A stretch of 64,000 bases of DNA from positions 2,170,001-2,234,000 of the forward strand of contig NZ_CP097384.1 of the NCBI RefSeq assembly GCF_024584705.1, given 5' to 3'. Both the position numbers and the translations under genes were made by a program. Origin of the DNA: Blastopirellula sp. J2-11 (GTDB lineage Bacteria > Planctomycetota > Planctomycetia > Pirellulales > Pirellulaceae). A model generated the notes under the pieces. That model saw only the letters and a list, made by a program, of their open reading frames with translations, was not told the DNA's origin and did not search any database. Shown piece by piece: positions 34,657-43,337 of this stretch (its first letter is position 1; the number at the start of each line of letters is the position of its first letter).

Positions 34657-35085
34657 CTAACGGTTCAGCCGTTCTTTGGCTCTTAGGGCGAATAGTTCAA
34701 AGCCGACGTCTTGGCAAAGCCGGATTACCTCCTGCACTTTGCCGGTCGCAACTCGGTAGTCGCCGCGGATGATGATCGTGACCTTTTTGGGGTCGTCCGC
34801 ATATTGTTTTTCCAGGATCATCCGCTTCCGCAGTTGTTCCATGTCATGGACGTCATTGGAAATCACCACGACGCCGCTTTCACGAACATGCAATGTCAGT
34901 GCGTCCACCAGCGGCGCATCTGGCGGTCGAGCCAGTTCGCTGTCGGGCAGTCTCACCTTGTCGTCTTGTTCCGCCTGGCTGAAGTTGATCAGCACCATAA
35001 AAAAGGCGATCAACTGAAACGTCATGTCGATCATCGGGGTCATATCCCCTTCGGCCAACTCACGACGTGACTTTTTGATTCGCAT
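34657..35085 (-). CDS. ExbD/TolR family biopolymer transport protein (second copy)
   Basis: The 142-residue protein has the helix with TPMIDMTFQLIAFFMVLINF, carrying the proton-binding aspartate, and an ExbD periplasmic domain (VTIIIRGDYRVATGKVQEVIRLCQDVGF). GGAG lies eight bases before the ATG. It sits between the TolQ-like gene (40 bases upstream) and the other ExbD, so the channel probably contains an ExbD heterodimer. This is a recurrent planctomycete arrangement. Confidence 0.93.
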   Translation of the reverse strand: MRIKKSRRELAEGDMTPMIDMTFQLIAFFMVLINFSQAEQDDKVRLPDSELARPPDAPLVDALTLHVRESGVVVISNDVHDMEQLRKRMILEKQYADDPKKVTIIIRGDYRVATGKVQEVIRLCQDVGFELFALRAKERLNR

Positions 35086-35125
35086 GAAATATCTCCGCTT
35101 TCAAGGGTATCGGTTTCAGCAGGGC

Positions 35126-35956
35126 TTACTTGCGACCAACCGTTTGGAAGCGGCTCATCAGGCCTTCGCTGGTGATACCGACCTCAAGGGCCAGACGATC
35201 AACACGATTGCGAAGAATGCTGTACGAAGCAATCGCCGGAATCGCGATCGCCAGACCGACCAGCGTTGTCATCAAAGCGGTCGAAATACCATTGGCCAAC
35301 TCGGCCGGATTCGGGGTCGAACCGCCGAGCGCGATCACGCTAAACGCGCGAATCATCCCGTCGACCGTGCCGAACAGGCCGATCATCGGGCTGAGCGAAC
35401 CGATCAGCGCCAAATAGCTGAGGCGATGATCGAGTTTCATGTTTTCTTCTTCGCCCACTTCTTGCATCGCTTCGAGCGCCTTGTCGTAGCCCAGCGAGAC
35501 TTTCTCAAGACCGGCCGACAGCACTTTGCCCAGGAACGTGTCGTCCTCTTTGGCCAAGTCGTAGGCGTCTTGCACCTTGTTCTCTTCGAGACAGGCTTCA
35601 AAGCTTTCGACCAGGTGCAACGGAACGACGTTGTCGCGGCGTGCGTTCAGCAGGTTCATCACAAATAACGCGACGAAGATCACCGAGATCAACAGGAAGA
35701 TGAAGAAGTAGTAGCTGAGCGCGGTCATGGTCCACGTCAGCGCGTCCAGCTTCTTCGGGGCTTCGGCGGTATCATCGGTGGCCGCCGCACCATCCGCAGC
35801 AGGCGCTGCTGCAGCCGGCTCGGCGGCGGCGGGTTCCGCTGCTTCGTCTTGGGCCCATGACGTGGACTGCATCGGACCGGCCGTCACGCAGACGGCGGCC
35901 AGCGCCGCAATCACAGGAAATAGCCAGCGAGAAATAAGGGACGACCCTGCGACCAT
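35126..35956 (-). CDS. MotA/TolQ/ExbB proton channel protein with signal peptide
   Basis: The ATG at 35954-35956 has GGAG eight bases upstream and begins a signal-like helix ending near TSWAQDEA. An exported Ala/Glu/Pro-rich segment follows, then three membrane helices. GSLSPMIGLFGTVDGMIRAF and NGISTALMTTLVGLAIAIPAI are the ExbB/TolQ signatures. It forms the stator of the second TolQ-type module with the two ExbD genes downstream. Length is 276 residues. The added N-terminal outer segment may contact the exported TPR partners (inference). Confidence 0.92.
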   Translation of the reverse strand: MVAGSSLISRWLFPVIAALAAVCVTAGPMQSTSWAQDEAAEPAAAEPAAAAPAADGAAATDDTAEAPKKLDALTWTMTALSYYFFIFLLISVIFVALFVMNLLNARRDNVVPLHLVESFEACLEENKVQDAYDLAKEDDTFLGKVLSAGLEKVSLGYDKALEAMQEVGEEENMKLDHRLSYLALIGSLSPMIGLFGTVDGMIRAFSVIALGGSTPNPAELANGISTALMTTLVGLAIAIPAIASYSILRNRVDRLALEVGITSEGLMSRFQTVGRK

Positions 35957-36172
35957 CGGACGCTCCGTTCGAGTTAGATCGATTGTGTGGGATGTGTGGG
36001 CGAAAAGAAATCGGCCAGCCGAAAGTGGGGACTGGGGATGAGTGTCGTTCATTGTCTTGAAAAGCCCCGAAGGGGAAATTCTCAGTCTAATCACTGGAGC
36101 CTGATCGACAATCAGGGCCCAATGAGGGTGGATACGTTGTTTTCGTGCGGGAGGTGGAGAATTATTCCCGAC

Positions 36173-37192
36173 CTAGTTCATGTTGGCCCAGCGACTGCCG
36201 GCGTAGCGCGAACGGAGCAGATCGTAAGCGGCCACTCCTTTATCGGGATCGTTGACCTCTTTCCAAAGCTTGCTCATGTAGTAGAGCGCTTCCGCGTGCA
36301 TCTCGGGATTGCCGTAGAACAAAATGTCGGTGTGCAGGTAAGCCAAGAGTGCGTCTTTGGGCTGACCCGCTTTCTGATGGCAGCGGCCGAGTGCGTTGTA
36401 GGCTGCCGAAAAGAGGTCGATATCTTTGGGGTTGGCCCGCTCAAGGACCGGCTCGATCATTTTCACGCCGTCGGCCGGCTTGCCTAGCTCGGCCAGACAG
36501 ATCGCTTTGCCGACGGTGGCGAAATCTTTCTGGCGTGCGACGCCGGACGAAGGAGCCTGCAACGCGAGAACTTCGTCATACATCTTGCTCGCTTCGGCGA
36601 ACTTGCCTTGGGCGATTAACGCACGAGCGGCCAATACGCGAGCGCGTGCCCGATAGTCGGCCGACTTGGCGTTGGCGATGCTGCCGTAGTACTGGGTCGC
36701 ACGGTCGTACTGCTGTTGGGCGACCGCCAGATCGCCGAGCAGTTCGGCCGCTTCATAAAAGTGCCAGCTGTTGGGGGCGCTCTGCGCGAACTTGAACAAC
36801 AGTTCGGTCGCTACTTTCTGGTCGGCCGAGCCTGCGAGCGCCAAGCGGGCGGTGCAATAGGCCTTCAGATACTCGCTCTCTTGTTTCACCAGATCAGGGC
36901 CGGACGGCTCTAACTTGGCTAGGCGATCGAGCGCGTCTTGCAATTGGCCGTTGGCCGCTTCTTGACGCGCTTGTTTCAGCGGGAACGATTCGTCGTCGAA
37001 CGAAACGGTCACGATGTCTTCGACCGGGATTTCGACCGGCGAGCCTGACTTGTTCATGATCAGCGCATCTTTGGTGCTGCTGACAATCGAGCCGGATTGT
37101 CCGCCCGATTCGGTACGAATCTGATCGGCGGCGGCGGCGCTCGTCAACGCTGCGATTAGCGTGAGAGCAAGGAATCGACGGGTAATTCGCAT
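36173..37192 (-). CDS. Exported TPR protein of the TolQ module
   Basis: The 339-residue protein has a signal peptide (MRITRRFLALTLIAALTSAAAA) and an SH3-like strand section that recalls the start of such proteins (GSIVSSTKDALIMNKSGSPVEIPVEDIV). About six TPR-like helical pairs follow (ALDRLAKLEP, YYGSIANAKSADYRARA, AYNALGRCHQKAGQPKDALLAYLHTD). GGAG is eight bases before the ATG. It stands between the large TPR protein and the ExbB gene on one strand. By position it resembles YbgF/CpoB beside TolQR, a periplasmic regulator, but without clear homology. Confidence 0.75.
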   Translation of the reverse strand: MRITRRFLALTLIAALTSAAAADQIRTESGGQSGSIVSSTKDALIMNKSGSPVEIPVEDIVTVSFDDESFPLKQARQEAANGQLQDALDRLAKLEPSGPDLVKQESEYLKAYCTARLALAGSADQKVATELLFKFAQSAPNSWHFYEAAELLGDLAVAQQQYDRATQYYGSIANAKSADYRARARVLAARALIAQGKFAEASKMYDEVLALQAPSSGVARQKDFATVGKAICLAELGKPADGVKMIEPVLERANPKDIDLFSAAYNALGRCHQKAGQPKDALLAYLHTDILFYGNPEMHAEALYYMSKLWKEVNDPDKGVAAYDLLRSRYAGSRWANMN

Positions 37193-37261
37193 CTTGTCGC
37201 TCCAGATATTTTTGAGCTGGAATTCGGCTCGTAATGGGTGGGAATAGGTGACGAGGATATC

Positions 37262-40200
37262 TTAGGACTCGGCGGCTTCTGACTTTTTGAGGCCGACAGC
37301 CGGTTTTCTCAAAGCGCTTTGGATCTTCTTGAGCAGAGCGTCAAACCGTGGGCGCCAGACTTCACCTCCCATGTCGGGATAGGCGAACTCGGTGGAGAGA
37401 ATATCTTTCTCGGCCATCGCGGTGAACTTTTGCTTGGCGTCGTCGGTCGTTTGTCGCGTCGCGAACTGGAAACGAGCCAACGCCATGTTGTAGCGGGCCT
37501 CGAAAAATACTTCGCGATAGGTCGGCTGGTTGGCGTCCTTCGCAGCGTACTTGGTCAGGATGAATTGAATTCGCCCCCAACCCCAAATGATGTTTTGCTT
37601 TTTGTCGTTCGGCTCGGCGCCTTGGATCGCTTCCCCAAATTTGCGCGCTTCATCTTTGGCGATGCCCCAGTCGTACAGCATTTTCGCCGCGTCGACTTGC
37701 ACGTTGACCATCATCGGATTTTCACGAAGCACGTCGACGTAGGTTTCCAACGCCGGTTCAAACTCGCCCAAGCCGGCTCGCGCGGCGGCCAGGCGAACTT
37801 TGACTTGCAGCAAAAGTTGCGGGTTCGCCGACGCGCCTTCTTTTAAGACTCGCTGATAGACGGCGATCGCTTTGGTGAAGAACGCGTTGGCGTCGGCCGC
37901 GGCGGACGGGTCATCTTTCATGCTGGCGCCCAGGCCATAGAACGTCTCGCCGACCCAGTTCAAGACCAACGGGTCGCTGGAAGATTCGGCGACGCGATTG
38001 AGGAAGGCCTCGAATCCGCTGGAGAGCGCCTTTTTCTGCGCCGGCTCGGCGTTCTCGAGCTGCGTTTGAAGATCACGAGCGAGCGAGATGTAAACCGCTA
38101 CTAGACGCTTCTGCCCCGCGGCGTCATCGCCGACGAGCGACTTCAATTGCGACATGGCCTCTTGCGCTTTGGCCATCAGCGCGTCGGTATCGGCCTGACT
38201 TTTGACATTCGGCAATGCCGAGATATAGGCACGCACGGCCGCTTTGTAAACCAATTCGGACAAACCGGGGCGCGAGACCGCGTCCGAGTTCGCTTCGACC
38301 AGTTTCAGCAAGCCGACCTCCTTTTTCTCAAGCAACGGAAACGCTTTTTCCGGCTCGCCGGTGTCGGTGTAAATTTGCGCCAGCGACAAGGCGGCGATCA
38401 CATAGCTGTAGTCGGCCGATTTGCCGGCGAATTTCGATACGCCGTCGGCCAAGATCTTTTGCGACTTCTCTTTGAGCGTGTTGAGTTCCGCTTCGGAAGG
38501 CGCCGCGCTGGCGTCTCCATCGGCGGTCGCTTGACGTCGGGCGTACATGCCGCGCAGGTAGTTCGCCCAGAGGGTTTGTCCAAGCTTCAGTTCGGCCTCA
38601 GAGCGAGCGGGGGCGTCAGCGGGAATCTTGGCCAACGTTTTTTCGGCGGCGTCAATTTGTCCTTGCGTGACTTCAAAGCCGACCAGCGTCGCCAAAGCGT
38701 CGTTTGATTCCGGTTCTCCGGCCCACTGATCGGCGATGAAGTTGACGATCTTTTGAACCTGAACGACTTCAAAATCTTTCTTCTCGCTCGACGAGTCTTG
38801 ATAGATCAGCAGAGCCGACGCCAGCGCTAATTTGGCGCAGGCTTTGGCGCTGGCGCTGGTTGGATAACGCTTGGCGACAAAGGACGCTTGCACCATGGTG
38901 CGGTAATAGTCCTTTTTCTGGAAATCGAGAAACGCCAAGTTGTAGCGAATCACGTTCAGCTCATCGCTCGGCACATCGACGTCCGCTTTGCCCAAGGCCA
39001 TTTTGAAAAAGCGGCCGGCCGCTTCACGCGACTTGGCCAAGCCTGTTTCGGCGGTCTCGATCTGCCCTTTCAGGTCTTCCTTTTCCGCCGGTTTTTTCGC
39101 CGCGGCGAGTTGCTCTTTCAGCTTGGTGATGACAAAGTTTTGCGCCTGAATCTCTTGCATCGCAGCACGGCCTGCTTCGCTCGCTTCCTGGAAGGTCTCG
39201 GGCGGCTTGTCATCGGCGGCCAACGCGGCGTCGGCGCCTTGCAGTTCGGTCCGCAGTGCGAGTGCGTCTTTTTGGAATGGATTCGGGTATTTGCCCGCTT
39301 CGACGGCTAGTTTGACGGCGCGCTTCAGCGCTTCCGCTTTCTCCCCTTTATTTTCGAGCTTGGGCGCGACCCCTTGATAGGCTTGGGCCAGCATCAGCTT
39401 CAGTTCGATCCATTCCGGATCGCGATCTTCATTGATGCGCAACTGCTGGGCGTCGTACCACTCGCCGGTCACTTTGACGATTTGTTCGTACTTTGGCGGA
39501 TCTTGCAGCCAGCATTTGGTCAGCAGTTTGACCGACTTGAGCTTGAGCAGGCGAATGTCGGCCGGTTGATCGCCGAGGATCATCAGGTCGTTCTGAATGG
39601 TCGTCGCCGCTTTCTTGGTATCGCCCAACGCCAATTCGCACTCGGCTTGATAGAGCCGCGCGTAAAGGCCGGAGAGAAATTGGCGATACTTGCCGAAGAC
39701 TTCGTCAAATTCCTTCGCCGCGGTCGTCAGGACCTCTTTCTTCTTTTTCGCGTCCGACGTGACCTTGGCTTTTTCGTACAACGAAGTCGCCGCTAGCAAG
39801 TGAGCACGCACGTAGGCGCTGCGCAGCTCGTTGCGATGTTCGATCTTGGCGGCGTCGTTTTTCGGATCCAACGTATTTGGAATCGCGGCGAGCGCGTCTC
39901 GGATTTGCTTGATTGCGTCTTGATAGACCTTTCTGGCCGAATCATATTGCTTGTTCGCTTCGGCCAAAAACGGCTTTTTCGCCGCTTCTTCTTTTTCGCG
40001 ATCGGCCAGCAATTCTTCCAGCTTCGCACGTTCCAGCATGATCGCGCCTCGTTGCATCCGAGCGTCGATCGTCTTGTCGTGGTTGGGTTGCGCCTTCACG
40101 AACGCCGCATAGTTGGCGTCGGCCTGATCGAGCAGATCCTTGCGCGTCGCGGGATTGCGCTGCGCACGCGAAACTTCCAACTGGGCCGTCGCTTTGCGAT

Positions 40201-40399
40201 AGGGAAGCGTCGCTTTCATCGCGGCAGGCGTGGTGGGCGATTGTTCTAACCGCTCGATGTACCACATCGCCGGATCGAAATATCCCCGCTGGATCAGTCC
40301 GTCCAAAAAGGCTTCGCGCGGCTCATCGGCACTGAGGGGAGCCGAAAAGAACATCGCTAGCGCGAACGTCAAGCTGAAACGTTGAACCCACAGAGGCAT
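37262..40399 (-). CDS. Very large exported TPR/helical-repeat protein of the TolQ module
   Basis: The 1045-residue protein begins with a signal peptide (MPLWVQRFSLTFALAMFFSAPLSA) after AAGGA. It consists almost wholly of helical repeats, with TPR-like units (for example QAYQGVAPKLENKGEKAEALKRAVKLA, AAARAGLGEFEPALETYVDVLRE). Lys/Ala/Glu-rich stretches in the middle suggest coiled coil. It is the first gene of the minus-strand group leading to the smaller TPR protein, ExbB and two ExbDs. It is probably a periplasmic scaffold driven by or coupled to the motor. No enzyme motif is seen. Confidence 0.75.
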   Translation of the reverse strand: MPLWVQRFSLTFALAMFFSAPLSADEPREAFLDGLIQRGYFDPAMWYIERLEQSPTTPAAMKATLPYRKATAQLEVSRAQRNPATRKDLLDQADANYAAFVKAQPNHDKTIDARMQRGAIMLERAKLEELLADREKEEAAKKPFLAEANKQYDSARKVYQDAIKQIRDALAAIPNTLDPKNDAAKIEHRNELRSAYVRAHLLAATSLYEKAKVTSDAKKKKEVLTTAAKEFDEVFGKYRQFLSGLYARLYQAECELALGDTKKAATTIQNDLMILGDQPADIRLLKLKSVKLLTKCWLQDPPKYEQIVKVTGEWYDAQQLRINEDRDPEWIELKLMLAQAYQGVAPKLENKGEKAEALKRAVKLAVEAGKYPNPFQKDALALRTELQGADAALAADDKPPETFQEASEAGRAAMQEIQAQNFVITKLKEQLAAAKKPAEKEDLKGQIETAETGLAKSREAAGRFFKMALGKADVDVPSDELNVIRYNLAFLDFQKKDYYRTMVQASFVAKRYPTSASAKACAKLALASALLIYQDSSSEKKDFEVVQVQKIVNFIADQWAGEPESNDALATLVGFEVTQGQIDAAEKTLAKIPADAPARSEAELKLGQTLWANYLRGMYARRQATADGDASAAPSEAELNTLKEKSQKILADGVSKFAGKSADYSYVIAALSLAQIYTDTGEPEKAFPLLEKKEVGLLKLVEANSDAVSRPGLSELVYKAAVRAYISALPNVKSQADTDALMAKAQEAMSQLKSLVGDDAAGQKRLVAVYISLARDLQTQLENAEPAQKKALSSGFEAFLNRVAESSSDPLVLNWVGETFYGLGASMKDDPSAAADANAFFTKAIAVYQRVLKEGASANPQLLLQVKVRLAAARAGLGEFEPALETYVDVLRENPMMVNVQVDAAKMLYDWGIAKDEARKFGEAIQGAEPNDKKQNIIWGWGRIQFILTKYAAKDANQPTYREVFFEARYNMALARFQFATRQTTDDAKQKFTAMAEKDILSTEFAYPDMGGEVWRPRFDALLKKIQSALRKPAVGLKKSEAAES

Positions 40400-40599
40400 T
40401 GATAGAATCCTTGCTGGTCGCGAAATGCGAAGCGAAACGAGCGAAGAGGAGGAAACGACTCGATCGCGAGGCTAGTCTAACTTACCAGTGAAAAGCGAAA
40501 AGTATCTGTTTTTGGCCCAAACTGTGCCGCAAAGGGGCTGGTTTGGCGGTTATTTTTAACTTATACGTCTGCCGTCGATCATTCAACTGCATCTGTCAT

Positions 40600-42684
40600 C
40601 TAAAATCCGTTTGTTCGTCGTCTTTCTGTCGCTCTTACCAGTTGTTCCAGGTAAGCAAACTCGGGGTGGCGGACCAGTTGTCGATTGGCGCGACCGAGCA
40701 TCGAGGATAATTCCGCCGCATCGCCTCCGCGCTGACGCACAAAATAGGATTCACGCATCAACCCGCCTGCCTGAACCGCCAGTTGCGCAGCTTGTAGCGA
40801 AAGGGGCGACGCTTCCCACGACGGCGAAAATTGTAAGCGGCTCACTACCTGGATCTCTTTTTTGACTTGGCTGGTCGCAGGGTCGCGCCAAGTCGCTTCG
40901 ATCCGGGCAACTTCGTTGGGGCCATCCGGCGTCAGGACCAGCTCAAACAATGTCGCGGCCGCTTCGTCGCCATGCAGTTGCAACGGAGCCTTGCCGGCGC
41001 CCAGTGCGGCCGCTTCGACTTGACAACCGACCAAGCGATACGATGCGACGCTCTTCGGATTCCAATGGACGGTCAAGCGGATGTCTTCGGCCAGGCGGGT
41101 CGACTTGCCGTAGACGACGCTTTCCAAGGCGCGAAGGATGGAGCGCTCGTGGTCACCGGTAAAGACCGAACCACTTTCGCGCCAGAAGTTCGAGCCCGAC
41201 TCGTAGGGATCGTTCGCGTTGATCGTAAACCAGTGGTAATCCACTCGCTCTGAGTTGGCGTCTTCGATCAGCGGCTTCAACTCGCGGCGGTCCGCGTCTC
41301 CCAAGCGATCGATGCGGTCCGATAGGACGATCAAGGGACGTCGAATATCGCCAAACGAGGAGGTGCGCAGCGCAACGGCTGAAGAAAATCGAATTCCTTC
41401 CGCCAAGCAATCGCTGTCGTTCGGCTCCAATTGCCGCAACGTTTCTCGCCAGGCGATCGAATCGGCGGAAGTCGCGTCTTCGACCAGCGTGTGGCTAAAT
41501 TCATCAATGCAAACGAGGGAGACGGTATCGTACGGAGACATTCGATCAATCAAATTGCCCAACGCCTGACGAACGCTGATCCAACGTCCGCTGCGCTGCA
41601 TATTGGACGTCAAGTCGATGGCGATGGTCAAATGCGTCGGCGGGCGATCGACAATGTCGGCGCTGCCGGCCACCATGCCGACTTGCAACATCTGCACGCT
41701 GGAATTGGCGAAGACAGCAGGACCAGCGGCTGTACGCAGCGCGATCTCCTGGCGACCCGTTTCAATAAACAACGCGGCCCCCAGCGCCGCCAGCTCTTCC
41801 AGGCGAATCGGTTGTGGTACGCCTGATTCGTTGGTCAGCTGACTCGCAGCTTCGCGCCAGCTGCCTGCGGTGACAAGCGGCGCTGTGATGGAGGTCAATT
41901 TTGGATTGGGAAGCGAAACAAACGGCTGTTCTTCTTCGCGAAGCAAGAACTGGCGGTCAAAGCCAGGAGCCAGCGAGAAGTACTCGGCTTGTTGATCGGT
42001 CGAAGGGGAGCGACGAATCTCACGCGGCAAAGCGTCAATCAGCGGGCGAGCGCCCAGCGGTTTCCAACGCATTAAAAACGCGTCCGCCATCAAGTCTGCA
42101 GGCAAGTCAGAAGCCAAGTGAGCCAATTGCGGATCCAGCGGCGCCTTCCGCGGCTGCAACGCGGCGTTCCAAGCGACTGTCTCGGACGGGACGGGTGACG
42201 AAGAGGACGGTTCACTCTGCGGTAGCTCAAGATTCTCAATGTCGGCCGGGACCGGACCGAGCCAACTCAAAAGCCCCGCCGAATCGCTCGAGACGTCACC
42301 AACTGCTGAGTACAGTTGCGGCGGCTTCGCCGTCGGAAATACCACGGAATGCCAGCGCAGCAGTGAGAATGCCAGCAGTAAGCAAGCGGCGGTTCCCCAA
42401 GCCATGCCGTGGACAAGCGAGCGTCTCGAAGTCCACCCAGTGGTTCGCGTGCGATCTTCCCGGGAGCTGCGCTTGGTGCGCGAACCATGCAAAATTCGCT
42501 CTGGCAGGCCAGGAGGAATTGTCACATCGCGCAGCGCAACGTCGATTTCGGCTTCGCTCAAGGGAGCCTGCGACGCGGCTTGAAGTCGCGCAGCAAGCCC
42601 CGCCGGCGTCGGCGTACGGCGAAGGACGTCGTCCAAATCGTCAAATTGTGGATCTGGGGTATCCACTAGGGGGGAATGCTCCAC
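40600..42684 (-). CDS. Single-span membrane protein with outer VWA domain, possible ECF regulator
   Basis: The 694-residue product starts at GTG (42682-42684). The first about 95 residues are cytoplasmic and helical, followed by a membrane helix (SLVHGMAWGTAACLLLAFSLL). A vWA domain (about 355-530) begins HLTIAIDLTSNMQRSGRW; its MIDAS motif is altered (D-L-T-S-N instead of D-x-S-x-S). The overall look is of YfbK-type vWA proteins. It lies 25 bases after an ECF sigma gene and no zinc-finger anti-sigma gene exists nearby. Inference: its cytoplasmic head may hold the sigma factor and the vWA part may sense the envelope. Confidence 0.75.
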   Translation of the reverse strand: MEHSPLVDTPDPQFDDLDDVLRRTPTPAGLAARLQAASQAPLSEAEIDVALRDVTIPPGLPERILHGSRTKRSSREDRTRTTGWTSRRSLVHGMAWGTAACLLLAFSLLRWHSVVFPTAKPPQLYSAVGDVSSDSAGLLSWLGPVPADIENLELPQSEPSSSSPVPSETVAWNAALQPRKAPLDPQLAHLASDLPADLMADAFLMRWKPLGARPLIDALPREIRRSPSTDQQAEYFSLAPGFDRQFLLREEEQPFVSLPNPKLTSITAPLVTAGSWREAASQLTNESGVPQPIRLEELAALGAALFIETGRQEIALRTAAGPAVFANSSVQMLQVGMVAGSADIVDRPPTHLTIAIDLTSNMQRSGRWISVRQALGNLIDRMSPYDTVSLVCIDEFSHTLVEDATSADSIAWRETLRQLEPNDSDCLAEGIRFSSAVALRTSSFGDIRRPLIVLSDRIDRLGDADRRELKPLIEDANSERVDYHWFTINANDPYESGSNFWRESGSVFTGDHERSILRALESVVYGKSTRLAEDIRLTVHWNPKSVASYRLVGCQVEAAALGAGKAPLQLHGDEAAATLFELVLTPDGPNEVARIEATWRDPATSQVKKEIQVVSRLQFSPSWEASPLSLQAAQLAVQAGGLMRESYFVRQRGGDAAELSSMLGRANRQLVRHPEFAYLEQLVRATERRRTNGF

Positions 42685-42709
42685 GTCAAACAGGAAGTCA
42701 GGCTATCTG

Positions 42710-43210
42710 TCACTTCGGTTGACGTGCCGAAAGATATTCCCGCAGACGCCCTCGGGCTCGATTCACGCGTGATAAGACCGTTCCGAGCGGAACTCCCAGC
42801 GTTTCGGCCGCTTCACGGTGAGTTAGCTCACCAACGACGACCAGCAGGAGGGTTTCTTTCAATTCGACCGGCAGACGATCGAGGGCCAGCTGCATTTCGG
42901 CGCTCAGTTCGTCACCAAACGGATCGGCGTCAAGCGAGGCTCGATCGAGCGTTTCGGAGTCTCCGACGCACTTCACGTCACTTTTTTTCCGCCAGCGATC
43001 GATGATCCGGCGGCGCAAGATGGAAGCGAGCCAAGCACGTTCGCTTCGCTCGGGATCGAGTTTCGCTCTCCCTGTCCAGACCGAGCGAAAAGCCTCTTGC
43101 AGCACATCTTCGGCCAAATGGCGATCACCGAGCATCCGAAACGCGACGCGATAGAGCGCCGGGCTATGCTCGTGAATGAGTCGCTCAAACTGCTCAGAAG
43201 ATAAGGGCAA
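42710..43210 (-). CDS. ECF-type RNA polymerase sigma factor
   Basis: The 166-residue protein has sigma region 2 (LIHEHSPALYRVAFRMLGDRHLAEDVLQEAFRSVW) and region 4 (LPVELKETLLLVVVGELTHREAAETLGVPLGTVLSRVNRARGRLR). Regions 1 and 3 are absent, as in extracytoplasmic-function sigma factors. No ATG or GTG suits the start; TTG at 43208-43210 has GGAGA ten bases upstream and gives a full region 2. It directs polymerase to a small regulon. The stop is followed after 25 bases by the vWA membrane protein, its likely regulator. Confidence 0.93.
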   Translation of the reverse strand: MPLSSEQFERLIHEHSPALYRVAFRMLGDRHLAEDVLQEAFRSVWTGRAKLDPERSERAWLASILRRRIIDRWRKKSDVKCVGDSETLDRASLDADPFGDELSAEMQLALDRLPVELKETLLLVVVGELTHREAAETLGVPLGTVLSRVNRARGRLREYLSARQPK

Positions 43211-43247
43211 CGCGGAAATCTCCGACGGGCCAGTGACGCGAAATGGA

Positions 43248-43271
43248 AACCATTATCATAACATAACGGTT
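43248..43271. promoter_or_regulatory. Inverted repeat in the divergent ECF promoter region
   Basis: AACCATTA (43248-43255) and TAACGGTT (43264-43271) are complementary with one mismatch around eight bases. The site is in the 127-base divergent region between the sigma gene and the membrane protein pair. It overlaps GGAAAC (43245-43250), 16 bases before CGGTTA, a spacing like an ECF promoter. The assignment is tentative. Confidence 0.3.
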
Positions 43272-43337
43272 ATTTTTCGCCGCTGATTTTACAGCAAACT
43301 CGCTCTCCCCTTCGTGGTGGACGATAAGATAAAGAGT

